Shown piece by piece: positions 23,867 through 35,365 of a stretch of DNA of 47,652 nucleotides. Where the stretch lies: positions 1-47,652 of the forward strand of contig NZ_JARQWV010000036.1 in the NCBI RefSeq assembly GCF_029543245.1, in the 5' to 3' direction. This DNA is from Caulobacter endophyticus (GTDB taxonomy: Bacteria; Pseudomonadota; Alphaproteobacteria; Caulobacterales; Caulobacteraceae). A model generated the notes under the pieces. That model was not told where the DNA came from, made no database searches, and worked only from the letters and a program-made list of their open reading frames with translations. Each line of letters opens with the position of its first letter. The stretch's first letter is position 1. A program made the position numbers and the translations under genes.

Positions 23867-24657
23867 AGAACGTTCCTCGCATCCTGCCGATCGTCGGCGT
23901 CGCCGTGGTCGGCGTCCTGGCGGTCAACGCCCTGGCCGGCGCCAAGTCGGTTCCCGACCTGCTGAGCGGGGCGAAGGCCTTCGCCGAGGGCGCCAAGGCC
24001 GACAAGAAGGACGCCAAGGGCGAGGAAGCCGCCTCGGCCGAGGGCGCGTCGACCGACGCCGCCGCCAAGGCTTCGGGCGCCGCCCCGCCGCGCATCTGCG
24101 CGCCGTCGGCCACCGATCTGGCCAAGGAAGCCGGCCTGTCGCCGGCCGAGCTGCGCGTTCTGCAGAGCCTGGGCGCGCGCCGCGGCCAGCTGGACCAGCG
24201 CGAGCAGGACATCGACGTCCAGCTGCAGCTTCTGGCCGCCGCCGAGGCCAAGCTCGACGCCAAGATGAAGACCCTCAACGGCATGAAGGGCGAGATCCAG
24301 GGCCTGCTGGGCCAGGCCGACAGCCAGAAGGCCGCCGAGGTCGACCGCATGGTCACCGTGTTCTCGGCCATGAAGCCCAAGGACGCCGCCGTCCGCCTGA
24401 CGGTGCTGGAAGACAGCGTGCGCCTGCCGATCGCGGCCAAGATGAAGGAACGCACCCTGGCCATGATCCTGGCCAACATGGCGCCGGGCGACGCCAAGGT
24501 GCTGACCGAGCGCCTGGCCAGCCGCTTCTCGGGCGACGCCATCGCCAAGGGCAAGGCCGCCGTGGCCGAGAACGCCGCTGCTCCCGCCGCCGCCGGCGGC
24601 CAGCAGGCCGCCGCTCCGCCGCTGGCGGGCGCCGGCGCGCCGAAAAAAGCAGGCTAA
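23863..24657 (+). CDS. MotE-like flagellar protein
   Basis: A 264-residue exported or membrane-anchored protein. A hydrophobic N-terminal segment (about 6-25) is followed by an Ala/Lys/Asp-rich linker, a coiled coil (about 105-165, ARRGQLDQREQDIDVQLQLL onward) and an MgtE-N-like helical domain (about 160-225) with VFSAMKPKDAAVRLTVLED and MILANMAPGDAKVLTERLASRF. MotE in rhizobia is a periplasmic chaperone for MotC; this region matches that family. The tail is Ala/Gln/Pro-rich. It overlaps the previous gene by ATGA and precedes the TPR gene by 19 bases. Confidence 0.8.
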   Translation: MKNVPRILPIVGVAVVGVLAVNALAGAKSVPDLLSGAKAFAEGAKADKKDAKGEEAASAEGASTDAAAKASGAAPPRICAPSATDLAKEAGLSPAELRVLQSLGARRGQLDQREQDIDVQLQLLAAAEAKLDAKMKTLNGMKGEIQGLLGQADSQKAAEVDRMVTVFSAMKPKDAAVRLTVLEDSVRLPIAAKMKERTLAMILANMAPGDAKVLTERLASRFSGDAIAKGKAAVAENAAAPAAAGGQQAAAPPLAGAGAPKKAG

Positions 24658-24676
24658 ACGGGGAAGCTGGGGGCTC

Positions 24677-27544
24677 ATGACTTTCCGGGGGGCGCTTAAG
24701 GCGAGCGTTGCGGCGATCTGCATCGCCGGCGTCGTCGCGCCCACCGTCCTGGCCGCCGCCCCCGCCGCCGCCCAGGCCGCCCAGGGCGACCTCGTCGTCC
24801 GCGTGGCCCAGGCCCCCGACTTCTCGCGCCTGGAGTTCCGCTGGAGCGGCCGCGTTCCGGTGATGAAGATGCGCCGCGAGGGCCAGCAGGCGATCCTGCG
24901 CTTCGGCCGCGACGCCAATCCCAATCTGTCCAGCCTGCGCATCGCCCCGCCGCGCTGGGTCAAGACGGTCGAGGCCCGCCACGTCGGCGGCGCGCTGGAA
25001 CTGGTCCTGACCCTGACCGACGACGCCGACCTGCGGGTGGGCCGCGCCGACGGCGTCGATTTCGTCAATGTCTTCGCCAAGCCGCCGCAGGCCGGGGCGC
25101 CCGCCGCACCGACGCCGGCCGAGGTTCCGCGCGATCCGCGCCGGCCCAATCCCGCGCCGGCCAGCGGCGTGGTGGCCGTCAGCCTGAACAAGACCGAGGG
25201 CCAGACCCAGTTCGTGACGACCTGGGCCGCGCCGGCCGCCGCCGCGGTCTTCAAGCGCGGCGAGGCGGTGTGGGTGGTGTTCGACGCCCCCGTGCGCCTG
25301 GACATCGCCCGCCTGCCGCAGCAGGGCGCACATCACACCAAGGTCCAGGCGTTCCGGGGCGCGGACTATTCGGCCCTGCGCATCGTCGCCAAGCCCGGCG
25401 TGCCGGTCTATGCCGAGGGGCAGGGCAACAACTGGACCGTCGCCCTGGGCGCGGGCCTTCAGCGCGAGCCCGATCCGGTGAAGGTGGCGCGCGACGAGAC
25501 CGCCACCCCCGCCAGCCTGTCGGCCAACCTGGCCGGCGCCGCGCGCCCGGTCTGGGTCAGCGACCCCGCCGTCGGCGACCGCATCGGCGTGGTGACGGCC
25601 CTGGCGCCGTCCAAGGGCCTGGCCTCGCGCCGCGAGTACGTGGAAATGGCCCTGCTGCCGTCGGCGCAAGGCCTGGCGGTCGAGGCCTTCGCCAGCGACG
25701 TTCAGATCCTGACCGAGGGCGACATCGTCCGCATCGGCCGTCCCAAGGGCCTCGTGCTGTCGCCGGCCGGGGCCGGCGGGGCCGCCGCCGAGGTGGTCAC
25801 CGGCGCGCCGCAGCCGGCGGCCATGCCGGCGGTCATCGACCTGGAGAACTGGCCCAAGACCGGTTCGGGCGGCTTCCTGGCCCGCTACAACGCCTTGCAG
25901 GCCGCCGTCGCCGACGTCGATCCGGCCGACCGCCAGGGCGACATCGCCGCCCGCATGGCGCTGGCCCGCTTCCTGGTGGGCTCTGGCCTGTCGTTCGAGG
26001 CCATCGGCGTGCTCAACGCCGCGGCCCGCAAGCAGCAGTCGCTGCTGGGCGACGCCGAGTTCCGGGGCCTGCGCGGCGCGGCCAAGGCCCTGGCCGGCCG
26101 CTGGGCCGAGGCCGAGGCCGACTTCTCCTCGCCGGTGCTGTCGGACGACCCGTCCAGCGCCCTGTGGCGCGGCTATGTGGCCTACAAGCAGGGCCAGTGG
26201 GTGGACGCCCGCAACAAGTTCGCCGGCGGCGCCCAGGCGATGAACCTGTTCCCGGCCGTCTGGCAGGCGCGCTTCCTGGCCGCCCAGGCCGACTCCGCCA
26301 CGGCCACCGGCGACGGGGTCGGGGCCGAGCGGCTGGTGAACCAGGCGCTGAAGCTGCCCAAGGTGCCGATCGTCGACCAGCTGGAACTGCGGCTGATCCA
26401 GGCCAAGGCCTTCGAGCTGCAAGGGCGCAAGGACAAGGCCCTGAAGATGTTCGAGGCCATCTCCAAGGCCACGGTCGACCGCATCACCACCCCGGCCGCC
26501 CTGCACGCGGTGCAGATCAAGCTGGAGAAGAACAAGATCTCGCCGGCCGAGGCGGCCCGGACGCTGGACCAGCTGCGCTTCCGCTGGCGCGGCGACGGCG
26601 TCGAGCTGGAGGTCGTGCGGGCGCTGGGCAAGCTCTACATCGACCAGGGCCGCTATCGCGAGGCGCTGGAAGTGCTGCGCTCGGCCAACAAGGTGCTGCC
26701 CGACCTGCCGCAGGCGGTGGCCCTGCAGAACGACCTCTACGGCGCCTTCCGCACGCTGTTCCTCGACGGCTTGGCCGACGGCATGCAGCCGATCCAGGCC
26801 GTGGGCCTGTTCTACGACTACCAGGACCTGACGCCCATCGGCGCCGACGGCGACCAGATGGTTCGCAACCTCGTGCGCCGGCTGGTCGACGTCGACCTGC
26901 TGGACGAGGCCGCAAAGCTCTTGAAGTACCAGGTCGACAACCGCCTGAACGGCGTGCCCAAGGCCCAGGTGGCCACGGACCTGGCCTGGATCTACCTGAT
27001 GGACCGCAAGCCCGAGGACGCCCTGGCGGCGATCAACGGCACGCGCACCACCATCCTGCCGCCGGCCCTCAACGCCGAGCGTCGCCTGGCCACCGCTCGC
27101 TCGCTGATGACCCTGGGCCGCTACGACGACGCGCTCGAGGTGATCGAGGGCGACAAGGGCAAGGACGCCCAGGACATCCGCGGCGACATCGCCTGGAAGC
27201 AGCGCAACTGGGCCCAGGCCGGCAAGCTGTATGAGGCCGCCCTGGGCGACCGCTTCAAGAACGCCGCCGGCCTGACGCCCTCGGACGAGGCCAAGCTGAT
27301 GCGCGCGGCTGTGTCCTACAGCCTGTCGGACGACGACGCCTCCTTGGGCCGCCTGCGCACGCGCTACGCCAACCTGATCGGCACGGCCCGCAATCCCGAC
27401 GGCCTGCGCGTGGCCCTGGCCGGCGTCGACGGCGTGGCCTCCAGCAGCGACTTCGGTCGGGTGACCGCCGAGAACGAGGTGTTCAACGGCTGGGTGGCGA
27501 AGATGAAGGACCGCTTCCGCGCGGCCGCGACGCCGAAGGGCTGA
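24677..27544 (+). CDS. Very large periplasmic TPR protein of the flagellar operon
   Basis: A 955-residue exported protein: signal peptide (about 1-35, ending in an Ala-rich AAAQA region), then two beta-rich blocks resembling AMIN-like modules (about 38-135 and 160-260), a linker, and a helical repeat region (about 400-930). TPR-type signatures include YIDQGRYREALEVLRSANKV, ARSLMTLGRYDDALEVIEGD and WAQAGKLYEAALGDRF. It follows the MotE-like gene by 19 bases and ends the plus-strand flagellar set, so a role in placing or stabilising the motor in the envelope is a reasonable guess, but no function is established from sequence. A family B repeat pair follows its stop codon. Confidence 0.85.
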   Translation: MTFRGALKASVAAICIAGVVAPTVLAAAPAAAQAAQGDLVVRVAQAPDFSRLEFRWSGRVPVMKMRREGQQAILRFGRDANPNLSSLRIAPPRWVKTVEARHVGGALELVLTLTDDADLRVGRADGVDFVNVFAKPPQAGAPAAPTPAEVPRDPRRPNPAPASGVVAVSLNKTEGQTQFVTTWAAPAAAAVFKRGEAVWVVFDAPVRLDIARLPQQGAHHTKVQAFRGADYSALRIVAKPGVPVYAEGQGNNWTVALGAGLQREPDPVKVARDETATPASLSANLAGAARPVWVSDPAVGDRIGVVTALAPSKGLASRREYVEMALLPSAQGLAVEAFASDVQILTEGDIVRIGRPKGLVLSPAGAGGAAAEVVTGAPQPAAMPAVIDLENWPKTGSGGFLARYNALQAAVADVDPADRQGDIAARMALARFLVGSGLSFEAIGVLNAAARKQQSLLGDAEFRGLRGAAKALAGRWAEAEADFSSPVLSDDPSSALWRGYVAYKQGQWVDARNKFAGGAQAMNLFPAVWQARFLAAQADSATATGDGVGAERLVNQALKLPKVPIVDQLELRLIQAKAFELQGRKDKALKMFEAISKATVDRITTPAALHAVQIKLEKNKISPAEAARTLDQLRFRWRGDGVELEVVRALGKLYIDQGRYREALEVLRSANKVLPDLPQAVALQNDLYGAFRTLFLDGLADGMQPIQAVGLFYDYQDLTPIGADGDQMVRNLVRRLVDVDLLDEAAKLLKYQVDNRLNGVPKAQVATDLAWIYLMDRKPEDALAAINGTRTTILPPALNAERRLATARSLMTLGRYDDALEVIEGDKGKDAQDIRGDIAWKQRNWAQAGKLYEAALGDRFKNAAGLTPSDEAKLMRAAVSYSLSDDDASLGRLRTRYANLIGTARNPDGLRVALAGVDGVASSSDFGRVTAENEVFNGWVAKMKDRFRAAATPKG

Positions 27545-27553
27545 TCCAGGTTT

Positions 27554-27717
27554 CCTTCTCCCCTTGCGGGAGAAGGTGTCGGCGAAAGCCGACGGATGAG
27601 GGGTCTCTCAGACTTCGACCACTTCTCCCAGCCTAGGCCCCGGTCGCAGCTGGCCGGCCTATCGACCCCTCACCCGACCTCCTTCGGAGGCCACCCTCTC
27701 CCACAAGGGGAGAGGGA
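27554..27717. repeat. Inverted pair of REP-like palindromes, family B
   Basis: The left element (27554-27610) has arms CTTCTCCCC/GGGAGAAG, a second GTCGGC/GCCGAC hairpin and the GATGAGGGGTCTCTC tail. The right element (27664-27717) is the reverse complement form. It lies between the convergent TPR (+) and thiolase (-) genes and ends exactly at the thiolase stop codon. The interval between the tails holds no gene. Confidence 0.85.
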
Positions 27718-28914
<1,197 letters not shown>

Positions 28915-28946
28915 GGCGGATCTCGAGGCGATAGTGTGTCTGCATT

Positions 28947-28960
28947 CAAACGAACGTTTG
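28947..28960. promoter_or_regulatory. PsrA/FadR-type operator between thiolase and VOC genes
   Basis: CAAACGAACGTTTG has the same half-sites (CAAACG and CGTTTG, gap of two) as the perfect palindrome in front of the SDR gene at 2876-2889. It lies in the 97-base gap between divergent genes, so it could control the thiolase and perhaps the VOC-fold gene as well. Confidence 0.65.
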
Positions 28961-29011
28961 CGATCAGCGCAATGCGCTTGCGATGGGCGGGCAGGGGGCT
29001 AGGCTGGCGGC

Positions 29012-29416
29012 ATGAGCCCCACCGTGCAGCCCTTCCTAATGTTCCAGGACGGCGTCGGTCCCGACGCCCTGGATTTCTACGTCTCGGTCTTTCCGGGCAG
29101 CGTGGTCGAGGAGGTCGAGCTGTACGGCCCCGCCGGCCCCGGGCCGCAGGGCACGATCAAGACCGCGCGCTTCACGATCAGCGGCCAGAGCGTGATGTGC
29201 AGCGACAGCTTCATCAAGCACGCTTTCACCTTCACGCCGTCGTTTTCGTTCTTCGTCACCTGCGCCTCGGCGGCCGAGGTCGATCGCCTGGCCGGGGTGC
29301 TGGGCGAGGGCGGCGGGGTGCTGATGCCGCCGGGAAACTACGGGTTCAGCCCGTGGTTCGCCTGGGTGTCGGACCGCTTCGGGGTCTCCTGGCAGCTGAC
29401 GGTAGGGGAAGATTGA
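29012..29416 (+). CDS. VOC-superfamily PhnB-like protein
   Basis: A 134-residue protein of the vicinal-oxygen-chelate fold, PhnB/3-demethylubiquinone-methyltransferase-like group. It shows two paired beta-alpha-beta-beta-beta motifs: PFLMFQDGVGPDALDFYVSVFPGS at the start and SFFVTCASAAEVDRLAGVLGEGG in the second half, ending with WVSDRFGVSWQL, which is typical of this group. Catalytic activity is unknown; many members have no assigned reaction. It diverges from the thiolase gene across the shared operator. Confidence 0.85.
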   Translation: MSPTVQPFLMFQDGVGPDALDFYVSVFPGSVVEEVELYGPAGPGPQGTIKTARFTISGQSVMCSDSFIKHAFTFTPSFSFFVTCASAAEVDRLAGVLGEGGGVLMPPGNYGFSPWFAWVSDRFGVSWQLTVGED

Positions 29417-29481
29417 CCTCAGTTTCGAATTAGGACTATGTCGATCGCGCGCCGCTCCAGGCGCGGGAGAGTTCAAGCATC

Positions 29482-30261
29482 GTGCCCAGCTACAGCGAAC
29501 TGATCGACGCCCTGCGGATCGACGGCGAGGCGATGCTCACGACCGTGAGCGACGACTGGAAGCAGGGGCGCACCACCTATGGCGGCCTGTCGGCGGCCCT
29601 GTGCCTGGAGGCGGCCGCCCGCCGGCTGCCGGATGCGCCGCCGCTGCGCTCGGCCCAGTTCGCCTTCGTCGGGCCGGCGGCCGGTGAACTGTCGGCCAAG
29701 GTGGAGGTGCTGCGCCAGGGCAAGTCGGCGCTGTTCGCCAGTGTCGACCTGAGCGGCGAGGGCGGGCTGGCTACGCGGGGCGTGCTGACCTTCGGCGCGG
29801 GGCGCGCCTCCAAGCTTTCGCATGTCGACCTGCCTGCGCCCGAAACGCCTGCGCCCGAGGCCTGCGAGCTGTTCATCCCCGAGGGGGCGGGACCCGCCTT
29901 CGCCCGCCAGTTCGAGTTCCGCTACGTGGCCGGCGGTCGGCCGCTGAGCGGCGGACCGCCGGACTTCCTGGTGTGGATCCGCCACCGCGATCCGGCCGCC
30001 CGCTCGCTGGCGGCCATGGTCGCCCTGGCCGACGCCCTGCCGCCGCCGGCCCTGTCGGTGTTCGACCAGTTCGCGCCGATCTCGACGATGACCTGGTCGA
30101 TGGACGTGCTGGGCGAGGCGCCGGACGACGACGGCTGGCGACTGATGAGCAGCCGGGCCGAAACCATCCGCGACGGCTACTCGGCCCAGTCCATGACCCT
30201 GTGGAGCCGGGACGGGACGCCGCTGATCGCCGCCCGCCAGACCGTGGCGGTGTTCCTCTAG
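29482..30261 (+). CDS. Acyl-CoA thioesterase, TesB-like double hot-dog protein
   Basis: A 259-residue acyl-CoA thioesterase of the TesB-like/thioesterase-superfamily double hot-dog type. Features: KQGRTTYGGLSAALCLEAAARRL (first helix region), FVGPAAGELSAKVEVLRQGKSA (first domain strands), and in the second half PDFLVWIRHRD, DALPPPALSVFDQFAPISTMTWSMDVLG and RDGYSAQSMTLWSRDGTPLIAARQTVAVF. It hydrolyses acyl-CoA to free acid and CoA. GTG start at 29482 with GGGAGAG upstream. It is 65 bases after the VOC gene and could share its transcript. Confidence 0.87.
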   Translation: MPSYSELIDALRIDGEAMLTTVSDDWKQGRTTYGGLSAALCLEAAARRLPDAPPLRSAQFAFVGPAAGELSAKVEVLRQGKSALFASVDLSGEGGLATRGVLTFGAGRASKLSHVDLPAPETPAPEACELFIPEGAGPAFARQFEFRYVAGGRPLSGGPPDFLVWIRHRDPAARSLAAMVALADALPPPALSVFDQFAPISTMTWSMDVLGEAPDDDGWRLMSSRAETIRDGYSAQSMTLWSRDGTPLIAARQTVAVFL

Positions 30262-30333
30262 CAAGGCGGGGCATTGCCTCGCTGCGTCGACTGCGGCTAA
30301 GGAGAACGCCCGTTCGCGAACACGCGTCGGCGG

Positions 30334-30408
30334 GCCGGTTTAGCTCAGCGGTAGAGCAGCGGTTTTGTAAACCGAAGGTCGGGGGTTCAATCCCCTCAAC
30401 CGGCACCA
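30334..30408 (+). tRNA. tRNA-Thr(UGU)
   Basis: A complete cloverleaf: acceptor stem GCCGGTT/AACCGGC, D-arm GCTC-AGCGGTAG-GAGC, anticodon loop TTTGTAA with anticodon TGT (reads ACA), T-arm GGGGG-TTCAATC-CCCTC, and encoded CCA at the 3' end (30406-30408). The G27-A43 mismatch is common in this tRNA in relatives. Confidence 0.97.
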
Positions 30409-30431
30409 TCCTTCTCCGGCCACGGCGAGCC

Positions 30432-31208
30432 CTAGTCGCCTTGGGCCTTACGGGCCCGGGCCAGTTCCTCGGCTCCGCGGGCGAAGTCGGCCTGGAACAC
30501 CGGATCGGCCTTGAGGCGCGAGACCAGCGCCGCGCCCACCAGCCGTCCGGCCTCTACGTCGCTGGGATAGTGCAGGCCGCAGACGACCCGGCTTTCCCCG
30601 TAGGCTACGCCGCGCGCCAGCAGGGCGTCGGCGCGGTCGGGCGCCATCTCGGCCAGCACCAGGGCCCAGGCCCAGCCGAGGGCCGCGTGTCCCGACGGAT
30701 AGGAGCCGCTGGCGGCGAGGGCCGGCGCGGGGTCGATACAGGTGACCGACGGCTCGGCGACGAATGGGCGAGGACGCGAGAAGCGCTTCTTGGCCGGGGT
30801 CTGGATCGTCTCCAGGTCGCCCAGCATTCGGCCCAGCAGCAGGGCCAGCGTCGGCGTTCTTTCCGGATCGAAGGCCATGCCGAGGGCCTCGTCGAAGGCG
30901 CGTGGCGCGACCGGCGTCTCGATCTCGTTGTCGGCCCGTGCCATCGCCCAGCGGGGCGTGCCCTGCAGGGCGCGGGTCTGGCGATAGACGGCGACGTCGT
31001 CCTGGTCGCGCAGCGAGCCCGGGGTGGGCGGCGGCGGCAGGAACAGCGCCGCGTTCGGCGCTTCCTCGGCCGAGAGATAGCCGTGGGGATGGTCGGCGAA
31101 GCCCGTCCACCGATGGGAGGGAGCGACGTCGGCGGCGGTGGCGCAGCCGGCGGAGGCGAGAGCGATCAGCGCGGCGGCGAGGCCGCGCGCGGTCGGTTGG
31201 CTGGTCAA
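30432..31208 (-). CDS. Class A acid phosphatase / PAP2-family phosphatase
   Basis: A 258-residue exported phosphatase. All three parts of the vanadium-haloperoxidase/PAP2 signature are present: K-x6-RP (Lys140 to Pro148), PSGH (171-174) and SR-x5-H-x3-D (206-217, His213). The N-terminus is a signal peptide with SAGC that could be a lipobox at Cys22. The full-length, non-membrane layout matches bacterial class A acid phosphatases such as PhoN, which remove phosphate from organic phosphomonoesters in the periplasm. The apparent start is TTG at 31208. It follows phoD by 20 bases and the TonB receptor, forming a phosphoester-scavenging set. Confidence 0.9.
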   Translation of the reverse strand: MTSQPTARGLAAALIALASAGCATAADVAPSHRWTGFADHPHGYLSAEEAPNAALFLPPPPTPGSLRDQDDVAVYRQTRALQGTPRWAMARADNEIETPVAPRAFDEALGMAFDPERTPTLALLLGRMLGDLETIQTPAKKRFSRPRPFVAEPSVTCIDPAPALAASGSYPSGHAALGWAWALVLAEMAPDRADALLARGVAYGESRVVCGLHYPSDVEAGRLVGAALVSRLKADPVFQADFARGAEELARARKAQGD

Positions 31209-31228
31209 GGTCGGGACTCTTCGGCGGA

Positions 31229-32803
31229 TCAGGCGGCGAGGGCGCCGGGACGGCCGTCCTCGACGGCCCAGGTGTTGAGCGTGGCGAGCGTAGCCTTGGG
31301 GTCGCGCACGCCGCTGATCGTCTGGTAGCGAGTGATCATCCGCTTGGGTGTGACGTCGATCGACATGTAGCCGCGCACCCGGCTGTCGAAGAACTTGATG
31401 TGCGGGTTGGCCGGCATGGCCGACATCAGCCCCTCGTAGGGCGGTCCGCCCGAGGTGATCGAGGTGCCGACGAACTCCGTGGCCACGGTCGCCGAGCGCT
31501 CGTCGCGGCTGTCGCGCTTGACGTCGTTGGTCCAGAACGAGTGGTAGTCGCCGCTGAGCACCACGGGGTTGCGCGGCTTCAGCGTGGCCAGGGCCTCGGT
31601 CATGCGGTCGCGGGCGGCGGGATAGCCGTCCCAGGTGTCGGTCCAGTAGCGGATGTCCTCGCCCCGGTTCTCGAACCGCAGGCCGGCCATGACGAGATCC
31701 TGGCCAAGGATGTTCCAGGCCGCGTCGGAGCGGGCCAGGCCCTCATACAGCCAGCGCTCCTGCTCGAAGCCGAGGAAGGTGCGCGCCGGATCCAGGCGAT
31801 CGGCGCAGGCGGCGTCGGTGACGATCTGGCCGCGCGCGCCGCCTTCGTCGACGCAGGCGCCGCGCGAGCGGTACTGGCGGCCGTCGAGCATGTGGAACTC
31901 GGCCAGGCGGCCGTACCGGATGTGCTTGTGGATCTGCATCTGCATCCGGGCGTCGAGGCTGGTGCGGCGGATCGGCATGGCCTCGTAGAAAGCCTGGTAG
32001 CCGGCGGCGCGGCGTTGCAGGAACGGACGCGGATCGCCGCCCTTGTCGGGCCAGACGCCCGAATAGTTATTGAGCACCTCGTGGTCGTCCCAGACGGCCA
32101 GGCACGGGGCGGCCGCGTGCAGGCGCTGGAGGTCGGCGTCGGTGCGGTGCAGGGCGTAGCGGTTGCGGTAGCCGGCCAGGGTGGTGGCTTCCTCCAGGCC
32201 GTAGCGCCGGACGGCCTTGGCCGCGCGCTCGCCGCTGGCCGAGTACTCGTAGATGTAGTCGCCCAGGAACAGGGTCAGGTCGGGCGTCTCGTCGGCCATG
32301 TGGCCGTAGGCGCTGAAGTAGCCGGCCTCCCAGTTGGAGCAGGAGGCGACGGCCAGGCGCAGGCGGTCGACATGGGCGCCCGGGGCCGGGGTGGTGCGCG
32401 ACAGGCCTGCGGGGCTCTGCTGGCCGCCGGCGGTGAAGCGGTACCAATAGGGGCGGCCGGGCGCGAGGCCCGTGACCTCGACATGCACCGCGTGGGCGGC
32501 GCGGGGATCGGCCTGGACCTGGCCGGCCGCGACGATGCGCCGGAAGCCCTCGTCCGCGGCGACCTCCCAGCGCGTCTCGATGGTTCCCGACAGTCCGCCC
32601 AGGCCGTCGGCGGCGAAGGGATCCGCCGCTAGGCGCGTCCAGATCACGAAGCCGTCGGGCGCGGGATCGCCGCTGGCGACGCCGAGCGGGAAGAGATAGG
32701 CGTCCGCCGCCCTGGCGAGGCCGAACTGCAGGACGACGGGGGCGGCGACCAGGCCGCCCAGCAGGGCGCGGCGGCCGATCAGGCCGGCGTTGGAACGTGA
32801 CAT
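31229..32803 (-). CDS. phoD: PhoD-family alkaline phosphatase/phosphodiesterase
   Basis: A 524-residue Tat-exported metallophosphatase. The N-terminus has twin arginines (Arg11-Arg12 in GRRALLGG) followed by a hydrophobic segment ending ARA. The N-terminal Ig-like PhoD domain precedes the calcineurin-like core, with VASCSNWE including Cys155, FLGDYIYEY with Asp182, WDDHEVLNNY (Asp239, Asp240, His241) and, toward the end, LSGDYHSFW. PhoD enzymes use Fe3+/Ca2+ and hydrolyse phosphomono- and diesters, normally under phosphate starvation. GGAAG precedes the ATG. It lies between a TonB receptor and an acid phosphatase on the same strand. Confidence 0.94.
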   Translation of the reverse strand: MSRSNAGLIGRRALLGGLVAAPVVLQFGLARAADAYLFPLGVASGDPAPDGFVIWTRLAADPFAADGLGGLSGTIETRWEVAADEGFRRIVAAGQVQADPRAAHAVHVEVTGLAPGRPYWYRFTAGGQQSPAGLSRTTPAPGAHVDRLRLAVASCSNWEAGYFSAYGHMADETPDLTLFLGDYIYEYSASGERAAKAVRRYGLEEATTLAGYRNRYALHRTDADLQRLHAAAPCLAVWDDHEVLNNYSGVWPDKGGDPRPFLQRRAAGYQAFYEAMPIRRTSLDARMQMQIHKHIRYGRLAEFHMLDGRQYRSRGACVDEGGARGQIVTDAACADRLDPARTFLGFEQERWLYEGLARSDAAWNILGQDLVMAGLRFENRGEDIRYWTDTWDGYPAARDRMTEALATLKPRNPVVLSGDYHSFWTNDVKRDSRDERSATVATEFVGTSITSGGPPYEGLMSAMPANPHIKFFDSRVRGYMSIDVTPKRMITRYQTISGVRDPKATLATLNTWAVEDGRPGALAA

Positions 32804-32835
32804 CGGGAACTTCCGGGCAGCTTGGAGACAATGAC

Positions 32836-32862
32836 GCCCGGGCCGGCGCGGCCGGCCCGGGC
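32836..32862. repeat. Large GC-only palindrome between the TonB receptor and phoD genes
   Basis: A perfect inverted repeat with 12-bp arms GCCCGGGCCGGC/GCCGGCCCGGGC and a 3-base GCG centre. It sits between the TonB receptor stop codon and the phoD start, on the common transcript strand. It has no T tract. It could lower transcription into phoD or protect the upstream mRNA. Confidence 0.6.
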
Positions 32863-32876
32863 GGGTGGCGCGGGGA

Positions 32877-35090
<2,214 letters not shown>

Positions 35091-35365
35091 GGGTCGATCC
35101 ATCGGGCCGGTGCGCGCGAGCCCCTCCCGCGGGCGCCGACTGGGGTTCAAGACGGGCGTCGTCGAGCGATCGAGAGGACGAAGAATGCAGGCGCCGCCGT
35201 GAGCCGGGGGATTGCTCCGGTGGCTGCCTGCTGTCGTCAAAATAACAACCGCTCGACAACGATGGCCCGTCTAATGTGTCGTCGTGATGGTTTCGTGACG
35301 GAATTAGCCCATATTTTTCAATGTCTGAGAGCGATCTTCGTTATTCGAAATAACGGTTGTTCGAC
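35091..35365 (-). promoter_or_regulatory. Promoter/operator region of the TonB receptor-phoD set
   Basis: An A/T-rich region with two copies of a 24-base direct element (35234-35257 and 35342-35365; minus strand pattern GTCGA-x-C-N4-GTTATTT-x-GA, 16 of 24 identical) lying 108 bases apart. The second copy overlaps the perfect palindrome CGTTATT-CGA-AATAACG (35339-35355). A repeat with 11-base period at 35282-35301 (minus strand CCGTCAC-N4-CCATCAC) is a degenerate Pho-box-like match. No certain -35/-10 was found. Confidence 0.5.

Noticed and set aside
29873..30409. A minus-strand open frame across the tRNA gene with GIEPPTFGLQNRCSTAELN
   Set aside because: This is the well-known spurious translation of the antisense strand of a tRNA; the sequence is explained by tRNA-Thr and the thioesterase gene on the plus strand.
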